Numbered from the stretch's first letter, positions 1 to 7,128 are shown. The stretch is DNA of 14,803 nt from Flavobacteriales bacterium UBA5871 (GCA_002432085.1 DJFN01000246.1:1-14803), one strand, 5' to 3'. Translations and numbers: made by a program. The notes: generated by a model not told the origin, from the letters alone.

Positions 1-463
1 TCATCGTCATCGACACAGACATTTCGTCGAGCGGAATCTGGTCGAACAGCACTTTCATATCGAGGATGGAGTCGATCGCCACACCGGCTTTTCCGACGTC
101 TCCGACAACGCGCTCGTGATCGGAATCGTAGCCGCGGTGCGTTGCGAGGTCAAACGCAACGGACAATCCCTTTTGTCCTGCTGCCAGGTTGCGGCGGTAA
201 AAAGCATTCGATTCTTCGGCGGTTGAGAAACCCGCATACTGGCGAATGGTCCACGGACGGATGGCGTACATCGAGCCGTATGGTCCGCGCAGGAACGGTG
301 CTTTTCCGCTCACGAAGCCGATCTGTTCGCTGCCGGCAGTGGAAGCAGCGTTGTACCACGAATCCAGCTCGATCTTTTCAGCCGTTGCAAACGTGCCGGT
401 TGTCTTGCTGCCGGTTTCACCGGAGTGGAAATCCAATTCGATATTCTGGAACGATTTGCGCAT
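1..463 (-). CDS. mutB: Methylmalonyl-CoA mutase large (B12-binding) subunit, N-terminal part, cut by window edge
   Basis: Large subunit of adenosylcobalamin-dependent methylmalonyl-CoA mutase, which interconverts succinyl-CoA and (R)-methylmalonyl-CoA in propionate and odd-chain or branched-chain metabolism in the cytosol. About 154 N-terminal residues are visible, starting [10 protein letters not shown]. The stretch [20 protein letters not shown], followed by [35 protein letters not shown] and [14 protein letters not shown], is the highly conserved start of the catalytic TIM barrel, including the segment that lines the substrate channel. The B12-binding domain would lie beyond the window. 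The ATG overlaps the stop of the upstream small-subunit gene by one base (TAATG), which fixes the start and implies translational coupling. Family knowledge gives the function; the sequence match is very strong. Confidence 0.96.
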   Translation of the reverse strand, partial: MRKSFQNIELDFHSGETGSKTTGTFATAEKIELDSWYNAASTAGSEQIGFVSGKAPFLRGPYGSMYAIRPWTIRQYAGFSTAEESNAFYRRNLAAGQKGLSVAFDLATHRGYDSDHERVVGDVGKAGVAIDSILDMKVLFDQIPLDEMSVSMTM

Positions 464-1791
464 TATGCTTCCTGTAAATGGTGTTCAATAATCAATACGG
501 GCAGGTGATTCCATCCTTCCGGAACGTCCTGCCAGGTGTTGTCAACGGTCTGCGGATTCGGGAAAGCGTTGATCCCGATCAGTGTTTCCTTTTTATCGCG
601 AACCAGTTGTAAGCGCTGTTCGGCTTTTTCCTTGATTTCCTGGGAAAGCTGAACAGTTACGGCCGGTGTATCGAGTCCGCCGTTGTGCTCGATCTGTTTG
701 AATTCGGCCCACGCGCGCTCGGCAATGGCTTTCGTAAGCTCGTCGATGGCATAACTGCCACCGGCCGGATCTGCAACAATACCGAGGTAGCTTTCTTCTT
801 TCAGCAAGAGCGAAATGTTCGTCGCCATGCGTTGAGAAAACTCGGGGTTTTGTTTCGTAGCGTGCCAGTCGTAAGGTTGAATCACGAGCTGGTCCACGCC
901 ACCGAGCACTGCCGACATGGCTTCGGTCGACTGGCGCAACAGGTTGGTATACGGATCTTTCAGGCTGATGTGCATAAATCCCGTTTTCGAAGTAATAAAT
1001 GCAGCGCAGCTCTTCGGATCTTTCGGACCGTATTCGGAAACGATGCGTGTCCATGCTGTACGGAAAGCCCGCAGCTTGGCGATCTCGTAGAAATACTTGT
1101 TCCCGATGCCGAATACAAAATGGATATTGGCAGCGGCTTCATCGATGCTGAGTCCCAGCTCGAGCTGTTCAACCAGGTATTCATGTCCTTCGGCCAGTGC
1201 GATCGCCAGTTCCTGCCAGGTTGTAGCGCCGGTTTGCTGAACGGCATATCCGTTTACGCCAAAAGGTTTCAGTGCCAGGTTTTTCGCTCCGGAAGCCAGT
1301 TTGACCCACGAAGCAGTGCGATTCCATACAATAGCCGAGGGAAAGCTTCCCGCACGCTCGGCAAACGCAATGGCTTGTGCTTCGGTAGCAGGGTAGAAGG
1401 TCGTGAAGATGAATTCCATCCCGACGTCTTTCAGCAGAGCGTTGAAATCGATATCCTGTTCGCTTGTAGCGTGAAGTACCAGTGAAGTCGTTCCTTTCAT
1501 CAGCGCATCGAGCAGCTGACGGTTGGTCGTTTGTTCGTTCTCAATGCGGAAGCACGATCCGATCATCCAGTCGTTGCTTTCGGCGTGAGTGCCACGCGTA
1601 AAAGGTGCCTGTCCCGGGTCGGCGAACGGCTCGCCCGCATCTTCGAGGTGAAAATAGGCCGGCAGATTGATTTCTTCAACGCGGTTGAATTTCTGCAGCG
1701 TATCGGCCGAAGCTCCTTTCAGCTCTTTGTGGATAAGCTCCACCCAGTCTGTTTTGGACGATTTGGAAAAGGATGAAAATAAAGCGGACAT
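463..1791 (-). CDS. mutA: Methylmalonyl-CoA mutase small subunit, short form
   Basis: Non-catalytic partner of the B12-binding subunit in the heterodimeric methylmalonyl-CoA mutase. The 442-residue protein opens with a linker-like segment ([21 protein letters not shown], a common start of mutase subunits: W-x-x-x-x-x-K-x-L-K-G) and continues as a TIM barrel with recognisable family segments such as [20 protein letters not shown] (about residues 225-245), an [13 protein letters not shown] segment and [17 protein letters not shown] (about residues 336-352). It ends shortly after the barrel, so the degenerate B12-domain-like C-terminal part of the actinobacterial small subunit (roughly 620-640 residues in total) is absent. 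A short small subunit is, to my knowledge, usual in flavobacteria. It starts 9 bp after the EI24 gene and overlaps the large-subunit start by one base, so the three genes are probably co-transcribed. Confidence 0.93.
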   Translation of the reverse strand: MSALFSSFSKSSKTDWVELIHKELKGASADTLQKFNRVEEINLPAYFHLEDAGEPFADPGQAPFTRGTHAESNDWMIGSCFRIENEQTTNRQLLDALMKGTTSLVLHATSEQDIDFNALLKDVGMEFIFTTFYPATEAQAIAFAERAGSFPSAIVWNRTASWVKLASGAKNLALKPFGVNGYAVQQTGATTWQELAIALAEGHEYLVEQLELGLSIDEAAANIHFVFGIGNKYFYEIAKLRAFRTAWTRIVSEYGPKDPKSCAAFITSKTGFMHISLKDPYTNLLRQSTEAMSAVLGGVDQLVIQPYDWHATKQNPEFSQRMATNISLLLKEESYLGIVADPAGGSYAIDELTKAIAERAWAEFKQIEHNGGLDTPAVTVQLSQEIKEKAEQRLQLVRDKKETLIGINAFPNPQTVDNTWQDVPEGWNHLPVLIIEHHLQEA

Positions 1792-1800
1792 ACCGGGGAA

Positions 1801-2532
1801 TTAAACGGTTTCTGGCGGAAGCTTGTCTCCGCGCATTTTAAGGTAAGTAGCCGTTGAGATCATGGTCAGGAGTACCGGCGCGATGACAATCCCTGCCACA
1901 GGGATCATAAAAATCAGGGAGAATAAGCCTCCGGTGATCATCATGTGCAGCATATTACGGAAAGCAAAGCCCCAGCTGGAGCCGGTTCCGATTCCATAGC
2001 GCTCGAGGCTGTAATCGTAAAAGGCGAAGCCCAGGAAGAACGACGAAAGCAGAAAATGCACCAGGGTATCAATGATATCGGGGAAGATCCAGGAAACGAT
2101 CCACCAGACGAGCAGGAAAACCAGCTCGAACAGCAAAGCGAGGATCACGATCAGGATAGCGCGCAGCACATCGTTGAGAATACGGATGAAGCCGCCTTCG
2201 AACTTATTCCCGGTGAGTTGTTCATCGAATCGTTCGGACAGCATACTGTTAAACGGCGAAAGCAACACGAGAATGGTGAACTTGAAGACCTCGTTCAGGA
2301 TAACATCGATAAAGCCTAATGTTCCTTTCACGGTTCCGGAGAGAAAACCTCCGATCAGCCAGACATCATTGAGTGACTCAGCCGATTCGGCTACGCCGGC
2401 TGTGTAGCTTGTAGCCGAAAGATAGATAGCGCCGACAATGAGTCCGGGAAGGAAAAAAACAAGCAGTTTCCCCTTGGCGAGCGTATCGGCTGTGACCTTC
2501 AGCGCGTATATGTGATTGTTGATTGCTTTCAT
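1801..2532 (-). CDS. EI24/CysZ-family integral membrane protein
   Basis: Integral inner-membrane protein of the EI24 (CysZ-like, PF07264 type) family. Family signs are the segment LLSPFNSMLSERFDEQLTG in the middle and FAFYDYSLERYGIGTGSSW followed by FRNMLHMM near the C-terminus. Four to five hydrophobic segments are visible: one near the N-terminus (KLLVFFLPGLIVGAIYL), two around a short loop in the middle (FKFTILVLLSPF; ILIVILALLFELVFLLVWWI) and two near the end (LLSSFFLGFAF; GGLFSLIFMIPVAGIVIAPV). I start it at the ATG at 2532 (MKAINNHIY), giving 243 residues. A TTG 21 bp upstream is in frame but lies inside a -7 promoter box. E. coli CysZ is a sulfate permease; the role of Bacteroidota homologues is not established and no cys genes are nearby. 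It is first in an apparent operon with mutA and mutB. Confidence 0.85.
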   Translation of the reverse strand: MKAINNHIYALKVTADTLAKGKLLVFFLPGLIVGAIYLSATSYTAGVAESAESLNDVWLIGGFLSGTVKGTLGFIDVILNEVFKFTILVLLSPFNSMLSERFDEQLTGNKFEGGFIRILNDVLRAILIVILALLFELVFLLVWWIVSWIFPDIIDTLVHFLLSSFFLGFAFYDYSLERYGIGTGSSWGFAFRNMLHMMITGGLFSLIFMIPVAGIVIAPVLLTMISTATYLKMRGDKLPPETV

Positions 2533-2550
2533 CGGCTTGATTAACCTGTC

Positions 2551-2558
2551 CAAAGATA
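2551..2558 (-). promoter_or_regulatory. Candidate Bacteroidota promoter, -7 box, for the EI24-mutA-mutB operon
   Basis: The minus strand reads TATCTTTG, an exact match to the Bacteroidota -7 consensus TAnnTTTG, 18 bp before the ATG at 2532. No clear TTTG/TTG -33 element is present at the usual distance. It explains why the in-frame TTG at 2553 is unlikely to be a start. Confidence 0.5.
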
Positions 2559-2631
2559 AAAAAGAAGTTGTGAAAATACAGTGCGAGGGTTCTATGGCAC
2601 AGGTCTTGCTAATCAGATGAAAACAAAAGCA

Positions 2632-2850
2632 ATGAAAACAATTGTCAAAATTGGGTTACTGCTCTTTGGATTGGTTAGCTACGGAAGTCTTTTCGGTCAG
2701 GAACCGACAATGAAACCTGTAGATAAGTCCGCACTGACAAAGCCGAAGGAGCTGAAAAAGCTCGACATGCAGTCGGTGAAAAAAGAGGTTCCGGTAAAGA
2801 AAGCGGCTCCACAAAAGCTGCAGCCTGTCACCAACAGGGAAACGTACTAA
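2632..2850 (+). CDS. Small secreted Lys-rich protein of unknown function
   Basis: Short ORF with a convincing signal peptide: MKTIVKIGLLLFGLVSYGSLFGQ has a basic n-region, a Leu-rich core and an FGQ end typical of Bacteroidota SPase I sites. The mature part (about 50 residues) is Lys/Pro-rich (PKELKKLD, KKEVPVKKAAPQK) with no recognised domain and no cysteine. I chose the ATG at 2632, behind an A-rich stretch. An in-frame ATG at 2617 (MKTKAMKT...) is equally possible and adds five residues. A strong rho-independent terminator lies 22 bp after the stop, supporting a real transcribed gene. It stands alone, divergent from the EI24 gene. The function is unknown; the mature sequence suggests a disordered periplasmic or secreted peptide. 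Confidence 0.6.
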   Translation: MKTIVKIGLLLFGLVSYGSLFGQEPTMKPVDKSALTKPKELKKLDMQSVKKEVPVKKAAPQKLQPVTNRETY

Positions 2851-2872
2851 GCCGGACACATGGGTTGCTAAG

Positions 2873-2913
2873 CCGCGCCGTTCCGATAGCTATCGGAATG
2901 GCGCGGTTTTTTT
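2873..2913 (+). terminator. Rho-independent terminator of the small secreted protein gene
   Basis: Long GC-rich hairpin containing the perfect palindrome ttccgatagctatcggaa (2881-2898), extended by ccgcgccg on the left and tggcgcgg on the right. The stem is about 16 bp with one G-T pair and is followed by seven T (2907-2913). It begins 22 bp after the stop codon at 2850. Confidence 0.92.
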
Positions 2914-2914
2914 A

Positions 2915-3009
2915 TTCCTCCTCCCTTGAGAAGATGAAGCGTAGCTTCTGAAGACGCGGCAGCAACAAACGGTATTGCGAAAGCTGCAAGGAGGACCGAG
3001 GAGGGTGGT
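2915..3009. repeat. Imperfect inverted repeat, possible dispersed intergenic element
   Basis: The stretch begins with ttcctcctcccttg and ends with caaggaggaccgaggagggt, arms that are roughly reverse-complementary with bulges. Inside is a smaller hairpin, gaagc-gta-gcttc (2936-2948). There is no ORF with coding character. From memory, similar 'cctcctt...aaggaggaccgagg' sequences occur as dispersed intergenic repeats in other Bacteroidota genomes, but only one copy lies in this window so I cannot show that it is repeated. The remainder of the gap (3010-3091) shows nothing recognisable. Confidence 0.35.
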
Positions 3010-3091
3010 AACAAAAAACTGATGATGTCCACAAATTGTATCGGCTAAACTTAATCCCACGCGTTGTATTTTCTTCCCTCCAACGGTGAAC

Positions 3092-3124
3092 AAAAAATCC
3101 CGCTCTTTCCAGAACGGGATTTTT
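3092..3124 (-). terminator. Rho-independent terminator after the TPR gene
   Basis: On the minus strand, AAAAATCCCG and CGGGATTTTT pair around a 12-nt loop (arms 3093-3102 and 3115-3124), and the descending arm ends in six T. It begins about 18 bp past the TPR stop at 3143. The A/T symmetry means it may also stop plus-strand transcription. Confidence 0.88.
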
Positions 3125-3142
3125 GTTTTATCAGGATCGGAA

Positions 3143-4771
3143 TTACTTCCCTGCTGGGCTTGCGAAGAAGGCTTTTGCCTGCTTGTCGGCCGGATCGAGG
3201 GAAAGAACGATGTTCCAGTATTCTTTCGCTTTCGTGTAATCTTTCGCTGCGGAGTTTACATAGTAATCACCCAGGTATTTCGCTGCTTCGATTGTTGGCG
3301 TTTTGTAGCCCGGATTTGCTTTTTCCTCTTCTGTGAGCAGGTTCAGGTATTGCTCATACCAAGGCTGTGCCAGCCACTTCGGTGCTTTCTGATCGTCGAG
3401 CTGGTAGCTGGAACGTGCTTTCCAGTGGAAGCCGATAGCCCAGGTTGGCGATTGACGGGTCAGACGGGCAAACGCAGAGTCTGCTTCTACGTAGTTCTTG
3501 CTGCCGAAGTAATGTGCACGGCCCAGATCGTAGTTTTCCGAAGCGTTCAGCTTGGTAGGATCACCGGCCATTTTGCGCTCGTATGTAGCGATCACCTTAT
3601 CGTATTTTTTCGCTTTGGAGTACAGCTTCGCGATTTCAGTGTACAGGTCACCGGCATTAGACGGATCTTTCTCGATAGCTCGCTCCAGCTCAAGGATGGC
3701 CAGGGAGTCGTTACCCATGGCAGACAGGATCTGGCCACGTGTTGCGTAGTCGTTCCCTATCACTTGCTCCGATGTGGCGATCTTGAAGAAATTGTCGCTT
3801 TCAGCCAACGCTTTTTGGTATTCCTCCGGAGTCTTGGCGCCGGCGTTGTTGCACTCATAAATAGAGTAGAACAACATACGCTTCGTAAAGGAGTTGCTGA
3901 AGCCTTCGGATTCAACGCGGGTTACTTCCGGCAATACTTCGCAGTATTTTTTACTGATGAAAAGCGCAGATGCGTAACGGTAACGTGCTTCTGTGCTGTT
4001 GTTCAGCTCGAGGTATTTCGTATAGTTCTCTGCCGCGCGTTTCCCCTGGTTGAACAGCAGGTTCAGCTCACCGTTCAGACGGTAGGCAGGTGCGTATGTC
4101 GGATCGGCTTTCTGCGCATCGATGTACTTCTGGTTCGCCAGCTCGTAGTTTTTCGCACGCTGGTAGAGCTGAGCGGTTTTTACGAGTGCTTTTGCCGATT
4201 TCGGATCGATAGACAGTGCTGTGTTGTAGCTTTTGATAGCCGGACTACCGTCAGCCGGTGTCAGGTACTGCAGCGCGTCACCCATAATCAGGTGGCTTTC
4301 CACGTTCTTGCCGTCAAGCTTGATCGCTTTATCCATCAGCGCGATTGCACCTCTCAGATCTCTTTTCGGAGCGTTCACCAGCACTTCTGCGATCTGACGC
4401 ATTACTTCCGCGTTTTTATTTTTAGTCTCCGAAAGCGCTTTGTTGAAAAGCTGGCGTCCGGCAGTCGTGTCGCCTTTGTACCAAAGGTATTTACCTGCGC
4501 CAACAGTGTTCAGCATGCATTCCGGATCAACGCTCAATCCTTTTTGCCATTGCTCGTGCGCTTTTTCCAGTTCTTCGTGCTCGAAAAAATTCTCTCCATA
4601 GTAGAAATACAGTTTCGAGTTCGCCGGTTCTTTCGCGATCAATTGTTTGAAATCGGCATCTGCCGCTTCGTAACGTTCGTTTTCGGTCTTTTTAATAGCT
4701 TCTTCCAGCGTCTGGGCTTTCGCAAACGGAACAGCCAGCAATGCAAGCGCTAATACTGTAAGTTGTTTCAT
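3143..4771 (-). CDS. Secreted tetratricopeptide-repeat protein linked to the Ton locus
   Basis: A 542-residue protein with a signal peptide (MKQLTVLALALLAVPFAKA, likely cleaved before Q20) and a long alpha-helical repeat region. TPR-like units with the usual A-x-x-x-Y/F...A-x-x-x-DP spacing are visible through most of the length, for example YGENFFEHEELEKAHEQWQK (about 58-77), SYNTALSIDPKSAKALVKTA, AILELERAIEKDPSNAGDLY and YWNIVLSLDPADKQAKAFF near the C-terminus. It should be periplasmic or outer-membrane associated and act as a protein-protein scaffold; no enzyme motif was seen. From memory, TPR proteins of this kind commonly follow the PstS-like gene in flavobacterial exbB-exbD-tonB clusters. 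Here four TonB-C genes separate them. A 156-bp gap with a candidate promoter suggests that it can be expressed separately. Confidence 0.88.
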   Translation of the reverse strand: MKQLTVLALALLAVPFAKAQTLEEAIKKTENERYEAADADFKQLIAKEPANSKLYFYYGENFFEHEELEKAHEQWQKGLSVDPECMLNTVGAGKYLWYKGDTTAGRQLFNKALSETKNKNAEVMRQIAEVLVNAPKRDLRGAIALMDKAIKLDGKNVESHLIMGDALQYLTPADGSPAIKSYNTALSIDPKSAKALVKTAQLYQRAKNYELANQKYIDAQKADPTYAPAYRLNGELNLLFNQGKRAAENYTKYLELNNSTEARYRYASALFISKKYCEVLPEVTRVESEGFSNSFTKRMLFYSIYECNNAGAKTPEEYQKALAESDNFFKIATSEQVIGNDYATRGQILSAMGNDSLAILELERAIEKDPSNAGDLYTEIAKLYSKAKKYDKVIATYERKMAGDPTKLNASENYDLGRAHYFGSKNYVEADSAFARLTRQSPTWAIGFHWKARSSYQLDDQKAPKWLAQPWYEQYLNLLTEEEKANPGYKTPTIEAAKYLGDYYVNSAAKDYTKAKEYWNIVLSLDPADKQAKAFFASPAGK

Positions 4772-4817
4772 AATTATTGAATCTGTATACGAGTTACCGT
4801 TTAAGCAATTCTCCTGC

Positions 4818-4825
4818 CAAAAATA
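4818..4825 (-). promoter_or_regulatory. Candidate -7 box of a promoter for the TPR gene
   Basis: The minus strand reads TATTTTTG, matching TAnnTTTG, 46 bp before the TPR start. There is no good TTTG -33 element. It lies in the only gap over 100 bp inside the Ton locus (4772-4927), where no clear terminator for the preceding gene was found. Confidence 0.4.
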
Positions 4826-4927
4826 GCAGAATCTGACGGTTAGCCTGTTGGTTTAACGATAATTTAGTATAGTGCAGGTTTCCGGAAAGGAAGGCCTTTA
4901 TTCGGGTATTCTTCGGTTAAGATGCTG

Positions 4928-5359
4928 TTAGCCAGGTAATCTGAAAGGAATTTTCAGCACATAATAAGACTTGACCGCTTTTCCGCCGTTTTTTCCCGGA
5001 GTCCAGTCCGGCATAGTACTCACGAGCCGGATAGCTTCCTTGTTGCAGGCATCGCAATCGGGAAAACCCCGCATGATTTTCGGATTCAGCACTTTCCCGT
5101 TTTCGTCGATAACGAATTTTACATAGCACGAGCCTTCGATGTCGTTTTCCAAAGCCGTCGCCGGGTAAACAAGCTGTTCCTTCAGGAAACTCTGCAAAGC
5201 CGAATTGCCTCCAGGAAACACGGGCGGCTCTTCGACATAGCTGTGAATTTCTTCCGGATTGATCTGCGTACGCTGCATTTCGATGGTACTTGTATCGGGT
5301 TCCTGGGCATATATTGCTCCGATGAACAGAAAACAGGTTAATAGCAGGCACAGTTTCAT
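4928..5359 (-). CDS. Exported TonB C-terminal-domain protein, no TonB anchor (fourth of four)
   Basis: A 143-residue protein with a signal peptide (MKLCLLLTCFLFIGAIYA, cleavage likely before QEPD), a short linker and one TonB-C domain over about residues 40-143. Domain hallmarks are VFPGG (47-51), YP at 65-66, IEGSCYVKFVIDENGKV (74-90), a CxxC pair C102/C105 and MPDWTPGKNGGKAV (116-129). It lacks the REYGAY motif, membrane anchor and long Pro-rich spacer of true TonB, so it cannot couple to ExbB/ExbD in the usual way. The start is the ATG at 5359, one base after the TGA of the upstream gene. An in-frame start at 5416 is rejected because it lies deep in that gene and destroys the signal peptide. 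It is the most diverged copy at its C-terminus (VLKIPFRLPG). Confidence 0.82.
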   Translation of the reverse strand: MKLCLLLTCFLFIGAIYAQEPDTSTIEMQRTQINPEEIHSYVEEPPVFPGGNSALQSFLKEQLVYPATALENDIEGSCYVKFVIDENGKVLNPKIMRGFPDCDACNKEAIRLVSTMPDWTPGKNGGKAVKSYYVLKIPFRLPG

Positions 5360-5360
5360 A

Positions 5361-5825
5361 TCATTGGAGTTTAAACGTAAGCGGTAAGTTGTAATAGCTG
5401 TCGACTTCTTTCCCATTGACCTTTCCCGGAATCCATTTAGGCATTTTTTCTACCACACGGACAGCTTCGGCATCGCACTCAGGAGATTTGGGAATACCTC
5501 TTACAACTTTTACATTACTGATCGTTCCTTCCTTATCCACAACAAAACGGAGGTACACTTTTCCCTGGATCTCCGCTTCCAGCGCTTTCATCGGGTAGAT
5601 CATGTTCTGTGCAAGGAATTTCCTTAATGCATCGATTCCACCAGGAAATGAGGCCGGTTCATCTACATAATCGTAAATGCCGTTTTGAGGTGCTGCCGGT
5701 GCTTCTTTTTCTTCAGGGCCGCGCGTAGCATTGGTCGGAAGCTCCGGTTGCACAGGAATTTCTTCCTCCTGGCCATAGACGCAGCCAGTAAACAAAACAA
5801 AAAGAAAAAATGACAGTGTTTTCAT
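5361..5825 (-). CDS. Exported TonB C-terminal-domain protein, no TonB anchor (third of four)
   Basis: A 154-residue protein with an N-terminal export signal (MKTLSFFLFVLFTGCVYG). The cut may be SPase I before QEEE, or the FTGC sequence may act as an imperfect lipobox with Cys15 lipidated. A 30-residue acidic/Pro-Ala linker leads to one TonB-C domain over about residues 51-154: FPGG (60-63), YP (77-78), IQGKVYLRFVVDKEG (86-100), MPKWIPGKVNGK (128-139) and YYNLPLTFKLQ. Among the domains of this locus it is closest to that of the anchored TonB. The CxxC shared by the other copies is broken here (S114-x-x-C117). Its ATG overlaps the stop of the upstream gene in an ATGA (5825-5822), implying translational coupling. 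Confidence 0.84.
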   Translation of the reverse strand: MKTLSFFLFVLFTGCVYGQEEEIPVQPELPTNATRGPEEKEAPAAPQNGIYDYVDEPASFPGGIDALRKFLAQNMIYPMKALEAEIQGKVYLRFVVDKEGTISNVKVVRGIPKSPECDAEAVRVVEKMPKWIPGKVNGKEVDSYYNLPLTFKLQ

Positions 5826-6274
5826 AGTTGGAAAGCAATAGGAAGCGTAAAGTAACAGTTAACCGGTTTCCCTTCGTTCCGGGCAGGTTGCCATTTAGGC
5901 ATCATCTTAACAACACGAACGGCTTCTTTATCGCATTCCGGACAGTTCGGAACGCCGCGGATCACGCTCACGTTACTGATCTGGCCGCTTTTGTTGACCA
6001 CGAATTTCAGGTAGCATTTGCCGGTTAGTTTTTTAGCAACAGCCGACGGCGGATAGTTGATGTTTTTCTGCAGAAACTCGCGCATGGCGGGCTGACCACC
6101 GGGGTATTCAGCGATTTCGTCTGCATAGTCGAGGATCTGATCTTCCTGCTGCGGAACCGCAGGTTCCGGAGGCGGAGGCGGCACTTCAGTATTTTCCGAT
6201 TGGGTCGGAGTTTCTTCCTGGCTGTAAGCGTTAGATGCTAATGCCAGCAGTAAAAGTGTGAAGATTGATTTCAT
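5822..6274 (-). CDS. Exported TonB C-terminal-domain protein, no TonB anchor (second of four)
   Basis: A 150-residue protein: signal peptide MKSIFTLLLLALASNAYS with likely cleavage before QEE, then a short Pro-rich stretch (VPPPPPEPAVP, residues 31-41) recalling the TonB spacer but far too short to cross the periplasm, then one TonB-C domain over about residues 48-150. Hallmarks are EYPGG (56-60), YP (74-75), LTGKCYLKFVVNKSG (83-97), C111-P-E-C114 and MPKWQPARNEGKPV (125-138). Four cysteines are present (87, 111, 114, 140). It starts 18 bp after the double-domain gene and overlaps the next gene by 4 bp. Confidence 0.85.
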   Translation of the reverse strand: MKSIFTLLLLALASNAYSQEETPTQSENTEVPPPPPEPAVPQQEDQILDYADEIAEYPGGQPAMREFLQKNINYPPSAVAKKLTGKCYLKFVVNKSGQISNVSVIRGVPNCPECDKEAVRVVKMMPKWQPARNEGKPVNCYFTLPIAFQL

Positions 6275-6292
6275 GATTTCAGGTATTGACTA

Positions 6293-7114
6293 TTATTGAT
6301 TGCTGAGCTCGAACCGAATGGGAAGATTGTAAGTCGATACGACAGGTTTGCCTCCGATCTTTCCGGGTTTCCAGTCGGGCATGTTTTCTGCCAGACGAAC
6401 GGCTTCCTGATCACACTCCGGGCAGTCCGGCACATTTCGTACCACTTTGATGTTCGTTATTTTTCCGGTTTCGTCGATCGAGAGCTGAAGATAGCATTTG
6501 CCTTGAATTCCTTTTGCTTTTGCACCTTCGGGATAGCGCAGGTTCTCGGCAATGTACCGGCGTAGTGCAGCTGGCCCTTCCGGATATTCGGCAGGTTCGT
6601 CTACATAGACAAACGCTGTTTTTGCTTCTAATACAGGCTCTGGCTCACGTGCTGACGCTTTTGATCCTCCGTTCATGTTGAAGGAAATCGTCAGATCGTA
6701 GAAGCTGGACACGGCTTTTCCGTCCAGTTTTGCGGGCGTCCATTTCGGCATCAGCTTAACGAGGCGTAGCGCTTCCTTGTCACATTCCCGACAACTGTCA
6801 TTGGTATTGATCCATCTGTCGAAACGGGCATTTCCATTGGCATCGATAATGAGTCTCAGCTGAGATGTTCCCACATCGCCTTTTTCAAAGACCACAGGCG
6901 GATAAGAGATGTGTTGATTGATGAAATCTTCCAGGCCGGTCTGACCTCCAGGAAATTTAGCCGACTCGTCTAATGTGGTATGAATCTTTTCTGACTGTAC
7001 TGGTTTCGGCGGCAACGGTTTCTCTGATGGTGGAGGCGTAGCTCCCCATTCTTCCTCCTGTCCGAAAGAAGCAACCGCACTTAGCAGGCAAAAGGGGATG
7101 ATCAGGTGTTTCAT
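6293..7114 (-). CDS. Exported protein with two tandem TonB C-terminal domains (first of four)
   Basis: A 273-residue protein: signal peptide MKHLIIPFCLLSAVASFG cleaved before QEEE, a Pro-rich linker (TPPPSEKPLPPKP, 27-39), TonB-C domain 1 (about 47-147) and TonB-C domain 2 (about 168-271), joined by about 20 residues (NGGSKASAREPEPV). Domain 1 keeps FPGG (54-57), YP (71-72), a C108/C111 pair and MPKWTPAKLDGK, but its central strand is diverged (DANGNARFDRWINTNDS). Domain 2 has YPEG in place of FPGG (177-180), IQGKCYLQLSIDETGKI, C231-P-E-C234 and MPDWKPGKIGGK. It has no TonB-type membrane anchor. It starts 14 bp after the PstS-like gene. An internal duplication or a fusion of two neighbouring copies would explain it; no frameshift is seen. 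Confidence 0.85.
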   Translation of the reverse strand: MKHLIIPFCLLSAVASFGQEEEWGATPPPSEKPLPPKPVQSEKIHTTLDESAKFPGGQTGLEDFINQHISYPPVVFEKGDVGTSQLRLIIDANGNARFDRWINTNDSCRECDKEALRLVKLMPKWTPAKLDGKAVSSFYDLTISFNMNGGSKASAREPEPVLEAKTAFVYVDEPAEYPEGPAALRRYIAENLRYPEGAKAKGIQGKCYLQLSIDETGKITNIKVVRNVPDCPECDQEAVRLAENMPDWKPGKIGGKPVVSTYNLPIRFELSNQ

Positions 7115-7128
7115 GAAGCAATTTACAA

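Noticed and set aside
685..1485. 266-residue open frame on the plus strand, antisense to mutA
   Set aside because: The minus strand encodes an unmistakable methylmalonyl-CoA mutase small subunit; the antisense product has no recognisable features.
1801..2553. EI24 product starting at TTG 2553
   Set aside because: The TTG is part of the TATCTTTG promoter box; the ATG at 2532 is the better start.
3086..4753. 555-residue open frame on the plus strand, antisense to the TPR gene
   Set aside because: It is the mirror of a real gene: the minus-strand product has a signal peptide and TPR repeats, while the plus-strand product is Cys/Phe/Arg/Val-rich with no domain. Its start also overlaps the terminator at 3092-3124.
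4928..5416. Longer TonB-C product starting at 5416
   Set aside because: The first 19 residues lie inside the preceding TonB-C gene in another frame and hide the signal peptide that begins at the ATG at 5359.
5361..5825. Firm call of a lipoprotein from FTGC near the N-terminus
   Set aside because: Phe at the -3 position is a poor lipobox and a normal SPase I site (VYG before QEEE) follows directly, so the anchoring is left open.
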